This document shows positions 53,958 through 63,045 of a DNA stretch of 64,000 nucleotides, piece after piece. The number at the start of each line of letters is the position of its first letter. The first letter of the stretch is position 1. Where the stretch lies: the NCBI RefSeq assembly GCF_947494875.1, contig NZ_CANLWM010000001.1, positions 434,001 through 498,000 on the forward strand. The letters are read 5' to 3'. The DNA is from an uncultured Williamsia sp. GTDB taxonomy: Bacteria > Actinomycetota > Actinomycetes > Mycobacteriales > Mycobacteriaceae. Both the position numbers and the translations under genes were made by a program. The notes below the pieces were generated by a model. It had not been told where the DNA came from and did not search any database. It worked only from the letters and a program-made list of their open reading frames with translations.

Positions 53958-54988
53958 TCGCCCTGTCCGACCTGGCGGTCCCGATCGTCGGTGCACCGAT
54001 GGCCGGCGGTCCCACCACCGACGCCCTCGTCGTCGCGGTGTCCCGGGCGGGCGGTCTCGGTGTCCTCGCCACCGCCTATCGCACGCCCGCGCAGACCGCC
54101 GCCTCCGTGTCCGCGGTGCGCGCCGCCGGTGTCGAACGGTTCGGTGCGAACGTCTTCGTCCCGGACGACCACGCTGAGCACGACGCCGATCTCGCATCGC
54201 TGTCCGCCTATCGGGACCTGTTGCGCACCAGGATCTCCGGCGTGGAGCCCGGTGTGATCGCACCCCGGGGCCGCGATGGGTACGACGAGACACTGGACGT
54301 CCTGCTCGACGCGGGGGTCCCCTGGGTGTCGTTCACGTTCGGGCTGCCCGGCCGCGATGTCGTCGACCGCCTGCACGCGGGCGACGCCGCCGTCGTCGTC
54401 ACCGTGACCACCGCGTCCGATGCCCGCAGCGCGGTGGAGAGGGGAGCCGACGTCGTGTGGGTCCAGGGACCCGAGGCCGGCGGTCACCGTTCCACGTTCG
54501 ACGTCGCGGCGGAGCCCCCGACCGTCCCGATCGAGGACCTGCTCGCCGACGTCCGGTCCGCGGTCGACGTCCCCCTGATCGCCTCCGGTGGCGTGGGTGA
54601 CGGCCGCGACGTTCGCCGGTTGCTCGACCGCGGCGCCGCTGCGGTGGGAGTCGGCACGGCGCTGCTGCTCGCCGACGAGGCCGGGACGAGCGAGCCGTAC
54701 CGAGCGGCACTGACCGATCCGGGATTCGACGAGACCGTCCTGACGCGGGCGTTCTCGGGTCGGGTCGCCCGCGGACTCCGCAACCGCTTCCACGACGACC
54801 TCGGCGACCACGCACCGGCACGGTTCCCGGAGGTCAACACCCTCACCGCGCCGCTGCGACGTGCGGCGACCGCGGTGGGCGACCCGCACGGGATCTCGCT
54901 GTGGGCGGGCACCGGCCACCGCGGTGCACGCACCGGGCCGGCGGCCGAGATCGTGGCGGATCTGTGGCGGTCTGCACAGCAGGGATGA
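53954..54988 (+). CDS. Nitronate monooxygenase family flavoprotein
   Basis: 344 aa from a GTG. FMN TIM barrel: VPIVGAPMAGGPTTDALVVAVSRAGGLGVLA (about 8-38), GPEAGGHRSTF (the catalytic His region, about 178-188), IASGGVGDGRDV and VGVGTALLL. Oxidises nitronates (for example propionate-3-nitronate) or is a related NAD(P)H:quinone reductase. Overlaps tag (GTGA); the pair is inserted between murJ and sigM. Confidence 0.87.
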   Translation: MIALSDLAVPIVGAPMAGGPTTDALVVAVSRAGGLGVLATAYRTPAQTAASVSAVRAAGVERFGANVFVPDDHAEHDADLASLSAYRDLLRTRISGVEPGVIAPRGRDGYDETLDVLLDAGVPWVSFTFGLPGRDVVDRLHAGDAAVVVTVTTASDARSAVERGADVVWVQGPEAGGHRSTFDVAAEPPTVPIEDLLADVRSAVDVPLIASGGVGDGRDVRRLLDRGAAAVGVGTALLLADEAGTSEPYRAALTDPGFDETVLTRAFSGRVARGLRNRFHDDLGDHAPARFPEVNTLTAPLRRAATAVGDPHGISLWAGTGHRGARTGPAAEIVADLWRSAQQG

Positions 54989-55062
54989 CGCCGGTCCGTC
55001 GTCCATCCACAGGGTCCCGCGCGCGCCTGTGACGCACGCGACGTGGGCATTAGTCTCCCTCC

Positions 55063-55719
55063 ATGGCCGGGGGTGGAGACGACGTGCGCAGCGACGCCGA
55101 TCTCCTCGCCGCGCACGTGGCGGGCGACCGTGACGCGTTCGCCGAGCTCATCGCCAGGCACCGGGCGCACCTGTGGGCCGTCGCGGTGAGGACCAGCGTC
55201 AGCGACGACGACGCGGCGGACGCCCTCCAGGAGGCGCTGTTGAGCGCCCATCGCGGCGCCCACCGGTTCCGGTCGGACGCGAAGGTCAGCTCGTGGCTGC
55301 ACCGCATCGTGGTCAACGCCTCGCTCGACCGGATGCGTCGGGAACGCCACCGACGGGACGTCACCCCTCTCGACGTCACGGCCGACACCGTCGTCGACCC
55401 CACCGATGCGACCGGTCACGTCGACCTGCGGTTGTCGGTCGGCGGGGCTCTGGCGACGCTGCCCGCGGACCAGCGGGCGGCCGTCGTCGCGGTCGATGTC
55501 GAGGGGTACTCCGTCGCCGACGCCGCGAGGCTCCTCGGCGTCCCGACCGGCACCGTGAAGAGCCGCTGCGCCCGCGGTCGCGCGAAGCTGGCCGTCTCGC
55601 TGGGGCACCTCCGGGACGCGACGGCACCCGACGTACCGGGAACCGATCGGGCGTCGGCAGCGTCTGATGGGGGAGGGACCGCACATCCGATGCACCCGCG
55701 ACGGGGAGGTGACCGGTGA
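55063..55719 (+). CDS. sigM: ECF sigma factor SigM
   Basis: 218 aa. Region 2 (about 18-85; ELIARHRAHLWAVAVRTSVSDDDAADALQEALLSAHRGAHRF) and region 4 (about 125-180; LPADQRAAVVAVDVEGYSVADAARLLGVPTGTVKSRCARGR) are complete. The C-terminal tail is extended. Its position between murJ and trxB matches SigM (Rv3911). The stop overlaps the anti-sigma GTG (GTGA), so sigma and anti-sigma are made in balance. Confidence 0.92.
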   Translation: MAGGGDDVRSDADLLAAHVAGDRDAFAELIARHRAHLWAVAVRTSVSDDDAADALQEALLSAHRGAHRFRSDAKVSSWLHRIVVNASLDRMRRERHRRDVTPLDVTADTVVDPTDATGHVDLRLSVGGALATLPADQRAAVVAVDVEGYSVADAARLLGVPTGTVKSRCARGRAKLAVSLGHLRDATAPDVPGTDRASAASDGGGTAHPMHPRRGGDR

Positions 55720-56498
55720 GAGACGACCCGACGGGCCCGGTGCAGCCGTCCGTCCCCGTCGATGTCATCGCCGACCTGCACGCCGGACTGCTGCCCGACG
55801 ACGAGGCCCGCCTCGTGCGTGCCCAGGTCGAGGCCGACCCCGCATCCCGCCGTGTCCTCGCCGCCCTCGACGCGACCGTCGACGACCTCCGTGGCGCGCG
55901 AGTCGAACCGCGTGAACCACCACCCGCCGTCGCGGCGGCGATCGACGCGACGCTGCGGTCGTTGCGGGACGGAGACCTCCCACCGGGGTCGGAACCCCAT
56001 CCCGCCGACGATCCCCGCGTCATCGCGATGGACACCGCGCGCGACGCCCGTCGCCGACGCGGGCTGTTGATCGCGGCCGCCGTCGCCGTGGTGGTCGCCG
56101 TCGCCAGCGGCGTGATCGCGATCTCGACGGCCAGTCGGCCCTCGTCGGACACCGTTCGTGCCGACCCGTCGGCCGGCGCACCGGGCGGGCCGTCCGCCTC
56201 ACCCCCGGCCACCGTCTCCCTGTTGTCGGTCGTCGGGCGCACCGATCCCGCACTGGGCAGTCCCGACGACCCCGGCTCCCGGCTGCGCGGATGCCTCGCC
56301 GCCAACGGTGTGCCGCAGTCCACCGCCGTCGTCGGGTCGGGGTCCGTCGTCCTCGACGGGCGACCCCGACTCGTCGTGCTGCTGACCACCGGCGTCGCCG
56401 GTCGGTTCGACGCGCTCGTCACCGGCACCGAGTGTTCGGCAGGCCGGCCGGAGACGATCTCCCGGCAGGTGATCGGGGTCACCCCACCGACGCGATGA
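55716..56498 (+). CDS. Anti-sigma factor for SigM, membrane-anchored
   Basis: 260 aa from a GTG with a strong ribosome binding site (GGGGAGG). Cytoplasmic helical part (about 1-110) resembles an anti-sigma domain but has no HxxxCxxC zinc motif; then one helix (GLLIAAAVAVVVAVASGVI, about 115-135) and an extracytoplasmic domain with two Cys. Counterpart of Rv3912. Holds SigM at the membrane until a signal arrives. Confidence 0.82.
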   Translation: MRDDPTGPVQPSVPVDVIADLHAGLLPDDEARLVRAQVEADPASRRVLAALDATVDDLRGARVEPREPPPAVAAAIDATLRSLRDGDLPPGSEPHPADDPRVIAMDTARDARRRRGLLIAAAVAVVVAVASGVIAISTASRPSSDTVRADPSAGAPGGPSASPPATVSLLSVVGRTDPALGSPDDPGSRLRGCLAANGVPQSTAVVGSGSVVLDGRPRLVVLLTTGVAGRFDALVTGTECSAGRPETISRQVIGVTPPTR

Positions 56499-56558
56499 CC
56501 AGCGACGACGGGTGAACGGCGACATGCGTCACGCCGGGTCGGCGCGTGCGCTGCGTGG

Positions 56559-56584
56559 GGAACAGAAGCCCCTACGCTGACGTT
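56559..56584 (+). promoter_or_regulatory. SigH/SigR-type promoter of trxB
   Basis: GGAAC-N18-GTT, matching the -35/-10 pattern used by the thiol-stress sigma factors SigH (Mycobacterium) and SigR (Streptomyces). It ends 32 bases before the trxB ATG. trxB2-trxC is a known SigH target in M. tuberculosis. Confidence 0.7.
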
Positions 56585-56616
56585 GGACAGGCCGTTCGCG
56601 CAAGAGAAGAGGACCG

Positions 56617-57606
56617 ATGAGCGAGACGGGTACCGACACGATCCACGATGTGATCATCGTCGGATCGGGCCCCGCAGGATATACAGCCGCCGTGTACGCG
56701 GCCCGCGCCGAGTTGGCGCCGGTCGTGTTCGAGGGCACGCAGTTCGGCGGCGCCCTCATGACCACCACCGAGGTCGAGAACTTCCCGGGATTCCAGACCG
56801 GTATCCAGGGCCCCGCCCTCATGGACGAGATGCGCGAGCAGGCGCTGCGCTTCGGTGCCGACCTGCGCATGGAGGACGTCGACGCCATCCGTGCGACGGG
56901 TGACGTCAAGGAGGTCGAGGTCGCCGGTGAGGTCCACCGCGCGCGAGCTCTGATCCTGGCGATGGGCGCAGCCGCGCGGTATCTCGACATCCCCGGCGAG
57001 CAGGATCTGCTCGGCCGCGGCGTGTCCGCCTGCGCGACGTGCGACGGCTTCTTCTTCCGCGATCAGGACATCGCCGTGATCGGCGGTGGCGACTCCGCGA
57101 TGGAGGAGGCCACCTTCCTCACCAAGTTCGCACGCAGCGTGACCCTGGTGCACCGTCGTGACGAGTTCCGTGCGTCGAAGATCATGCTCGAGCGCGCGCG
57201 TGCCAACGAGAAGATCCGTTTCGTGACGAACGCCGCCGTCGAGGGCGTCCTCGGCGACTCGTCGGTCACGGGAATCCGCCTGCGCGACACCGTGACCGGC
57301 GAGGAGAGCACCCTCGACGTGACCGGCATGTTCGTCGCCATCGGGCACGACCCGCGCAGTGGTCTCGTCGCCGGCCAGGTCGATCTGGACGCCGACGGCT
57401 ACGTCGTGACCCACGGCGGCACCACCGCCACCTCCGTCGACGGGGTGTTCGCCGCCGGCGATCTCGTCGACCACCGCTATCGCCAGGCCATCACCGCGGC
57501 CGGTACCGGATGCAGCGCGGCCATCGACGCCGAGCGCTGGTTGTCCGACCAGGCCGACGGGGCGGTCGCCGTCCCCGCCGACGTCGCGGTCGCCGCACTG
57601 GGCTGA
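56617..57606 (+). CDS. trxB: Thioredoxin reductase
   Basis: 329 aa. FAD motif [15 protein letters not shown] (about 15-29), redox pair CATC (about 139-142) in [16 protein letters not shown] motif [11 protein letters not shown], and the C-terminal FAD motif [17 protein letters not shown]. Transfers electrons from NADPH to thioredoxin, encoded 67 bases downstream. A good ribosome binding site (AGAAGAGGA) and a SigH/SigR-type promoter precede it. Confidence 0.96.
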   Translation: MSETGTDTIHDVIIVGSGPAGYTAAVYAARAELAPVVFEGTQFGGALMTTTEVENFPGFQTGIQGPALMDEMREQALRFGADLRMEDVDAIRATGDVKEVEVAGEVHRARALILAMGAAARYLDIPGEQDLLGRGVSACATCDGFFFRDQDIAVIGGGDSAMEEATFLTKFARSVTLVHRRDEFRASKIMLERARANEKIRFVTNAAVEGVLGDSSVTGIRLRDTVTGEESTLDVTGMFVAIGHDPRSGLVAGQVDLDADGYVVTHGGTTATSVDGVFAAGDLVDHRYRQAITAAGTGCSAAIDAERWLSDQADGAVAVPADVAVAALG

Positions 57607-57673
57607 CGCCCTCCACGGCCGCACGTCGACGTGCGGCAACAGACCACCACCACAGATCAACAAGGAGACAACA

Positions 57674-58012
57674 ATGGGTGCCAACACCGTCACCGTCACC
57701 GACGACACGTTCCAGAGCGAGGTCCTGGGTGCCGACAAGCCCGTCCTCGTCGATTTCTGGGCCACCTGGTGCGGCCCGTGCAAGATGGTCGCCCCGGTTC
57801 TCGAGGAGATCGCCGCCGACAACGGCGACAAGCTGACCGTCGCGAAGCTCGACGTCGACGCCAACCCGGCCGTCGCACGTGACTTCAAGATCATGTCGAT
57901 CCCGACCATGATCCTGTTCGAGAACGGCCAGCCGACCAAGACGATCGTCGGCGCCAAGGGAAAGGCCGCCCTGCTCCGCGAGCTCGACGGGGTCATCGGC
58001 GCGTCTGCCTGA
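57674..58012 (+). CDS. trxA: Thioredoxin
   Basis: 112 aa. Active site WCGPC (Cys33/Cys36), VLVDFWATWCGPCKM and the cis-Pro IPTMILF. General disulfide reductase. A strong ribosome binding site (AAGGAG) precedes the ATG. Cotranscribed with trxB and ended by the hairpin at 58045-58081. Equivalent to TrxC (Rv3914). Confidence 0.96.
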   Translation: MGANTVTVTDDTFQSEVLGADKPVLVDFWATWCGPCKMVAPVLEEIAADNGDKLTVAKLDVDANPAVARDFKIMSIPTMILFENGQPTKTIVGAKGKAALLRELDGVIGASA

Positions 58013-58044
58013 CGCCACGGGTCGCAGGGCCCCTCGGTTGACCA

Positions 58045-58081
58045 CCTGGTCCGGTCCGCACATCGCGCGGACCGGACCAGG
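58045..58081 (+). terminator. Perfect hairpin after trxA
   Basis: A 15-bp perfect stem (left arm CCTGGTCCGGTCCGC) with a 7-base loop, no U-run, 32 bases after the trxA stop. Probable terminator separating trxBA from cwlM. Confidence 0.65.
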
Positions 58082-58147
58082 CATGTTGGCCCGAGGCCGT
58101 CGGACCTGCGAGACTCACACGGTTCGGCCGACGAGAGAGGGTGCCAG

Positions 58148-59311
58148 ATGACGCTGTACCGCCTGGGTGATCAGGGGTCTGCGGTCATCGAGATCCACTC
58201 GCTCCTGGCCGACCAGGGACTGCTCCCGCGCGCTGCGTCCGACGGCGGCCGCCACAGTGTCGACACCTCCGCGGTGTTCGACGCCGACACCGACCACGCG
58301 GTCCGCGCCTTCCAGCAGCAGCGTGGACTCATCGTCGACGGGATCGTCGGTCCCGCGACCTTTCGCGTGCTGCGGGAGGCGTCGCACCGGTTGGGGACAC
58401 GCGTCCTCGCGTTCCGTCTCTCCGCGCCGATGCACGGCGACGATGTCGCGACCCTGCAGTCTCGCCTGCAGAATCTCGGCTTCTACACCGGACTCGTCGA
58501 CGGGTCGTTCGGCGCGACGACCCATGCCGCCCTCTGCACCTACCAGTCCGAGAACGGCATGTCGCCGGACGGCATCTGCGGACCGGAGACACTCCGCTCG
58601 CTCGAGCGTCTCGGCACCCGCGTCACCGGCGGCTCCCCGCACGCCATCCGCGCCCAGGAGGACGTCCGCCGATCCGGCCCCCGACTGTCGGGCAAGCGCA
58701 TCGTCATCGACCCGGGGACGGGTCGACCCGACGAGATCGTCGACGCCGCAACGGCTTCCGAGGAGACGGCCATCCTGTGGGATCTCTCCCACCGCCTCGA
58801 GGGGCGGATGGCCGCCGCCGGCATGGAGACCTTCGTGTCCCATCCCGCCGACGCCGATCCCGAAGACGCCGACCGTGCTCGGACTGCCAACGCCTTCGGC
58901 GCCGATCTCGTGATCGCCCTCCGGTGCGGACGGTACCGTTCGCCCGTCGCCAGCGGCGTCGCGAGCTTCCACTTCGGCAACTCCCACGGCTCGGTCTCGA
59001 CGATCGGGCAGTCACTGTCGGGGTACATCCAGCGGGAGATCGTCGCACGGACCCCGTTGCAGGACTGTCGATCCCACGCCCGCACGTGGGACATCCTGCG
59101 GTTGACCCGGATGCCCGTCGCGCAGGTCGACGTCGGTTACATCACCAGCCCGCACGACCGCGCCCTGCTCGCGGACGGCGTCGTCCGCGACACCATCGCC
59201 GACGCGATCCTGGTGGCCGTCAAGCGTCTCTACCTGCTCGGTGAGGACGACCGTCCCACCGGCACGTACACGTTCGCCGATCTGCTCGCCTCCGAGCAGA
59301 TCGCACGCTGA
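58148..59311 (+). CDS. cwlM: N-acetylmuramoyl-L-alanine amidase-like regulator CwlM
   Basis: 387 aa, no signal peptide. Two peptidoglycan-binding domains (about 8-75 and 92-155) precede an amidase_3 fold (about 180-360). In mycobacteria CwlM stays in the cytosol, is phosphorylated by PknB and activates MurA, rather than cleaving wall. The tail TGTYTFADLLASEQ (about 370-384) matches the region of the phosphorylated Thr. Sits between trxA and the par region, as in Rv3915. Confidence 0.9.
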   Translation: MTLYRLGDQGSAVIEIHSLLADQGLLPRAASDGGRHSVDTSAVFDADTDHAVRAFQQQRGLIVDGIVGPATFRVLREASHRLGTRVLAFRLSAPMHGDDVATLQSRLQNLGFYTGLVDGSFGATTHAALCTYQSENGMSPDGICGPETLRSLERLGTRVTGGSPHAIRAQEDVRRSGPRLSGKRIVIDPGTGRPDEIVDAATASEETAILWDLSHRLEGRMAAAGMETFVSHPADADPEDADRARTANAFGADLVIALRCGRYRSPVASGVASFHFGNSHGSVSTIGQSLSGYIQREIVARTPLQDCRSHARTWDILRLTRMPVAQVDVGYITSPHDRALLADGVVRDTIADAILVAVKRLYLLGEDDRPTGTYTFADLLASEQIAR

Positions 59312-59338
59312 GGGTTGCTCGGACGTCGCTCCACCGCG

Positions 59339-60049
59339 TCACACCCGCCCGACCGGGCTCGGCGCAGCCACCCGCTCGCGTCCCTCGACGTCGATCATCG
59401 CCATGATGACGAGCTTGTCCAGAGCGCTCTCCACCGCTGTCTTCCACCCGAGTCCCTCGTCGAGCTCGAGTCGATAGCGCGGGAACCTGTGGTGCGCGGC
59501 GACCAGCTCGAACCCGGAGTCCGCCAGGAAATGGGCGTCCACCATGCACCCCGGACACAGGCCGCCGGGTACGGGATCCTCCAGAGCTGCCTCCACCGCG
59601 GGGTCGCCCTCACCGGACGACCGGACGATGCCGAACGCCTCGACTGCACGGACACCGCGCTGGACGAGATCGGCCAGGACGGCGTCGACGAGACGCTGCG
59701 CGGTGCCGGGCACCGCGGTGTCCACCCGAACCGACGTCAGCAGAACCGCGTCCGGGCTCACCGGGGACGTCGGGAACAGGCGGGCTCGGGGGACGCGACC
59801 GGGAGGGGCGTAGAACGCGGTTCCCATCACTCGGCCGGACTCGGTGTCGACGGCGACCTGGGCACAGCGACCCCAGTCGAGCATGACCATCGAGATCCAC
59901 GCCTCCTTGTCGAACTCGGAGTCGATGGATCGCCCGGACGCAGGGTCCGGGATCGCTGCGGGGTCGACCTCCCAGAAGACGCATCGGCGCACATGACGGG
60001 GCAGGGTCTCGAACTTGTCGAGGTCGAGCGCACGGATCGCCACGGTCAC
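59339..60049 (-). CDS. GNAT-like conserved protein (Rv3916c-type)
   Basis: 236 aa from a GTG. A GNAT-type fold is suggested by VSPDAVLLTSVRVDTAVPGTAQRLVDAVLADLVQRGVRAVEAFG, and CPGCMVDAHFLADSGFELV follows. Conserved beside parB in Mycobacteriales, function unknown. Convergent with cwlM. Confidence 0.78.
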   Translation of the reverse strand: MTVAIRALDLDKFETLPRHVRRCVFWEVDPAAIPDPASGRSIDSEFDKEAWISMVMLDWGRCAQVAVDTESGRVMGTAFYAPPGRVPRARLFPTSPVSPDAVLLTSVRVDTAVPGTAQRLVDAVLADLVQRGVRAVEAFGIVRSSGEGDPAVEAALEDPVPGGLCPGCMVDAHFLADSGFELVAAHHRFPRYRLELDEGLGWKTAVESALDKLVIMAMIDVEGRERVAAPSPVGRV

Positions 60050-60169
60050 GCGGCCGCCTCCGTCAACGTCGTTGGGCGACAGAACTTTTGACCATCAAGC
60101 GCCCTGACGGACGTCCGTGACGTCACAGTGACGTTTCGATGCGGACCCTGCGTACCCGACTTCACGACG

Positions 60170-61189
60170 TCAGTTGTTCCCGTTCCGGGCCAGGAGGTCG
60201 ACGATACGTTCGAGGTCGTCCACGGACCCGAACTCAACGACGATTTTGCCCTTGCGCTTGCCGAGCGACACCGTCACCCGCGTGTCGAGGCGGTCCGACA
60301 GCTTCTCGGCGACGTCCTGGAGACCCGGCATCTGCATCGGCCGGCGACGCGGGGGAGTCGGGGCCGCCGCAGGACCGTCGTGGTTGGCGAGCGTCACCGC
60401 CTCCTCGGTCGCCCGAACCGACATGCCCTCCGAGACGATCCGCGCGGCCAGCGCCTCCTGTGCGTCCGCGCCCGACTCGAGGGAGAGCAGAGCCCGGGCA
60501 TGCCCGGCGGAGAGCACCCCGGCCGCCACACGCCGCTGCACCGGGATCGGCAGCTTGAGCAGACGGATCATGTTCGTGACCACCGGGCGGGAGCGTCCGA
60601 GACGCGCGGCCAGCTCGTCGTGGGTGACACCGAACTCTTCGAGCAACTGTTGGTATGCCGCCGCCTCTTCCAGCGGGTTCAGCTGCACCCGGTGGATGTT
60701 CTCCAGGAGCGCGTCGCGGAGCATGTCGCCGTCCTGCGTCTCCCGCACGATCGCGGGGATCCGCTCGAGCCCGGCTTCCTGGCTGGCGCGCCACCGGCGC
60801 TCGCCCATGACCAGTTGGTAGCGCACGTCGCCGCGCGGCTGGGGGAGTCGTCGCACGACGATCGGCTGCATGAGACCGAACTCGCGGATCGAGTGGATGA
60901 GCTCCGCGAGGGCCTCGTCGTCGAAGGCGGTGCGGGGCTGCTGCGGGTTCGGCTCGATCTGCGTCGGCGGGATCTCGCGGTAGACGGCACCGGCCTCGTC
61001 GAGGTCCGGGGTCGCCGAGGGTGCTCCGCCCGGTGTGGACGACGAACCGTCACCGAGCACGACGTCGGCGGCGGCCGACGTGAGGCGCGGTCCCTCGTCG
61101 GGACCGGTCGGGATCAGGGCGGCGAGACCGCGCCCGAGACCGCCACGTCGTTGTCCCGCGCCGCGGGTGGGTGTCGGCTTGTCGGTCAT
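60170..61189 (-). CDS. parB: Chromosome partitioning protein ParB
   Basis: 339 aa. N-terminal CTP-binding domain with [13 protein letters not shown] (the GERRxRA motif), the arginine patch [21 protein letters not shown], then the helix-turn-helix ([24 protein letters not shown]) and a C-terminal dimer domain. Binds parS, slides as a CTP clamp and loads SMC. Overlaps parA by ATGA; two parS sites are in this same operon. Confidence 0.95.
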   Translation of the reverse strand: MTDKPTPTRGAGQRRGGLGRGLAALIPTGPDEGPRLTSAAADVVLGDGSSSTPGGAPSATPDLDEAGAVYREIPPTQIEPNPQQPRTAFDDEALAELIHSIREFGLMQPIVVRRLPQPRGDVRYQLVMGERRWRASQEAGLERIPAIVRETQDGDMLRDALLENIHRVQLNPLEEAAAYQQLLEEFGVTHDELAARLGRSRPVVTNMIRLLKLPIPVQRRVAAGVLSAGHARALLSLESGADAQEALAARIVSEGMSVRATEEAVTLANHDGPAAAPTPPRRRPMQMPGLQDVAEKLSDRLDTRVTVSLGKRKGKIVVEFGSVDDLERIVDLLARNGNN

Positions 61190-62166
61190 CGCGTCTGGCC
61201 CTCCCCGGTCGCACGCTCGGCGCGCAGACCGATCTCGCGGCCGGCGTCGAGGTAGCTCATCGCACCTCGCGAACCGGGGTCGTACTGGATGATGGTCATC
61301 CCGAAGCCCGGGGCCTCGGACACCTTCACGCTGCGCGGGATGATCGTCGTCAGGACCTTGTCGCCGAAGTGCCGACGGACCTCCTCGGCGACCTGGTCGG
61401 CGAGCTTCGTGCGGCCGTCGTACATCGTCAACAGGACCGTCGAGACGAACAGGTCCTTGTTGAGGTGAGCCGACACGAGCTCGATGTTCTGCAGCAACTG
61501 CCCGACGCCCTCCAGCGCGTAGTACTCGCACTGGATGGGGATGAGGACCTCTTTCGCCGCGACCATCGCGTTGACCGTCAGCAGGCCCAGCGAGGGCGGG
61601 CAGTCGATGATCACGTAGTCGACCCCGCGCCGCTCCAGCACCTCGGGCTCGAGGGCGTTCCGCAGTCGTGTCTCCCGAGCGACCATCGAGACCAGCTCGA
61701 TCTCCGCACCCGCGAGGTCGAGGGTGGCGGGCACGCACAGCAGGTTCTCGTGGGCGGTCGACTGTGCGATCGCCTCGTCCAGCGACACCTCGCCGAGCAA
61801 CAGCTCGTACACCGATGCGATGTCGGGATTCCGGTGGTCGATGCCCAGGGCGGTGCTCGCGTTGCCCTGCGGGTCGAGGTCGATCACGAGGACGCCCAAT
61901 CCGTGCAGGGCGAGCGCGGCGGCGATGTTCACGGCGGTGGTGGTCTTGCCGACCCCACCCTTCTGATTCGCGACGGTGATGATGCGCGTGGCGACGGGGC
62001 GGGGGAGATGCCCCGAGAGTCCGCGGGTCAACACCTGGCTCGCGCGCTCTGCCGCGGCAGCGATCGGTGTGTCCGAATATCGCCCTGTTTCACGTGAAAC
62101 ATCGGGCGTGCCGGCGCCCGCAGGTCCACGTGCTGCGGGCGTCTCGTCCGGAGATCCGTCGGCCAC
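61186..62166 (-). CDS. parA: Chromosome partitioning ATPase ParA
   Basis: 326 aa from a GTG at 62166. The deviant Walker A is [16 protein letters not shown], followed by [17 protein letters not shown] and [17 protein letters not shown]. Moves ParB-origin complexes. The GTG at 62166 is preferred because AGGAG lies seven bases before it; an in-frame ATG at 62199 would add 11 residues. The parS site at 62086 encodes DVSRET within the disordered N-terminal region. Confidence 0.94.
   Translation of the reverse strand: MADGSPDETPAARGPAGAGTPDVSRETGRYSDTPIAAAAERASQVLTRGLSGHLPRPVATRIITVANQKGGVGKTTTAVNIAAALALHGLGVLVIDLDPQGNASTALGIDHRNPDIASVYELLLGEVSLDEAIAQSTAHENLLCVPATLDLAGAEIELVSMVARETRLRNALEPEVLERRGVDYVIIDCPPSLGLLTVNAMVAAKEVLIPIQCEYYALEGVGQLLQNIELVSAHLNKDLFVSTVLLTMYDGRTKLADQVAEEVRRHFGDKVLTTIIPRSVKVSEAPGFGMTIIQYDPGSRGAMSYLDAGREIGLRAERATGEGQTR
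62086..62101. other. parS site inside parA
   Basis: TGTTTCACGTGAAACA, an exact match to the bacterial parS consensus bound by ParB. It lies in the parA coding region. Confidence 0.95.
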
Positions 62167-62255
62167 CACATCACTCCTTCGACCGCGCCTGCCCAACATC
62201 GTGCGCTGCACCCCATCGCTGTTCCGGGGCGACCGACGCCGACCCCTGCTGCCCG

Positions 62256-62948
62256 TCACCGCGATGTCCGGCGGCGCTTCTGCGGTCTCTCCACTCGCCG
62301 CGCACGCACGATCGTCGTCGGCACGGAAAGCGTATCCGCCCCGACCGTCTCGACGCGCAGCGCGGTCAATCCGAACTTGCCGACAGTGCCGGCATGGGTC
62401 GCGATCTCCTCCGCCGCCGACGCACCTTTGATGGCAACCAGTTCGCCGCCCGATCGGATGAGAGGCGCCGACCATCGGGCCAATCGGTCGAGCGGCGCGA
62501 CCGCGCGCGATGTCACGACGTCCGCATCGCCCACCGCGTCGACAACCGTCCGCTCCTCGGCCCGCCCCCGCACGACCTCCACGTCGAGCCCGAGGGCGTC
62601 GATGGCCTCCCGCAGGAAGTCGTGTCGTCGTTCCAGCGGTTCGAGGAGTGTGACCCGAAGAGTTCGACCGGCCAACGCCAGAGGGATCCCCGGAAGGCCG
62701 GCGCCACTACCGACGTCGACGACCCGGACGTCATCGGGAAGCGCCGTGGCCAGGACGCCGCAATTGAGGATGTGTCGATCCCAGAGCCGCTCGGTCTCGC
62801 GCGGTCCGATCAGGCCGCGCTCCACACCGGCGGTCGCCAACAGGTCTCGGTAGACACGCGCACGCCCCAGCCGGTCACCGAAGACGGCGAAAGCCGCCGA
62901 GGCGATCTCGTCACGGTCGAACTCGGTGTCGTGTTTCACGTGAAACAT
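62256..62948 (-). CDS. rsmG: 16S rRNA (guanine-N7) methyltransferase RsmG
   Basis: 230 aa. SAM motif VVDVGSGAGLPGIPLALAG (about 74-92) and LWDRHILNC. Methylates G527 of 16S rRNA. The ATG at 62948 is fixed by the overlapping parS, which encodes the N-terminal MFHVKH found in many actinobacterial RsmG proteins. Basic C-terminal tail. First gene of the rsmG-parA-parB unit. Confidence 0.94.
   Translation of the reverse strand: MFHVKHDTEFDRDEIASAAFAVFGDRLGRARVYRDLLATAGVERGLIGPRETERLWDRHILNCGVLATALPDDVRVVDVGSGAGLPGIPLALAGRTLRVTLLEPLERRHDFLREAIDALGLDVEVVRGRAEERTVVDAVGDADVVTSRAVAPLDRLARWSAPLIRSGGELVAIKGASAAEEIATHAGTVGKFGLTALRVETVGADTLSVPTTIVRARRVERPQKRRRTSR
62932..62947. other. parS site at the rsmG start
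   Basis: A second exact TGTTTCACGTGAAACA. It overlaps the rsmG start codon, so ParB binding here could also influence rsmG-parAB expression. Confidence 0.95.
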
Positions 62949-62976
62949 GCTCCGTTCATCGATGGGGGAGAGGTGC

Positions 62977-63024
62977 CCTGACAACGCAGGGCCCCGACCC
63001 TTCGGTCGAGGCCCTGCGGTCAGG
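62977..63024 (-). terminator. Hairpin between jag and rsmG
   Basis: A 14-bp stem with one mismatch (arms 62986-62999 and 63004-63017, loop CTTC), extended by CCTGAC/GTCAGG. It follows the jag stop and precedes rsmG on the minus strand, so it likely ends the rpmH-yidC-jag transcript. Confidence 0.7.
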
Positions 63025-63045
63025 ACTGAATCGCGGACGGCGGCA

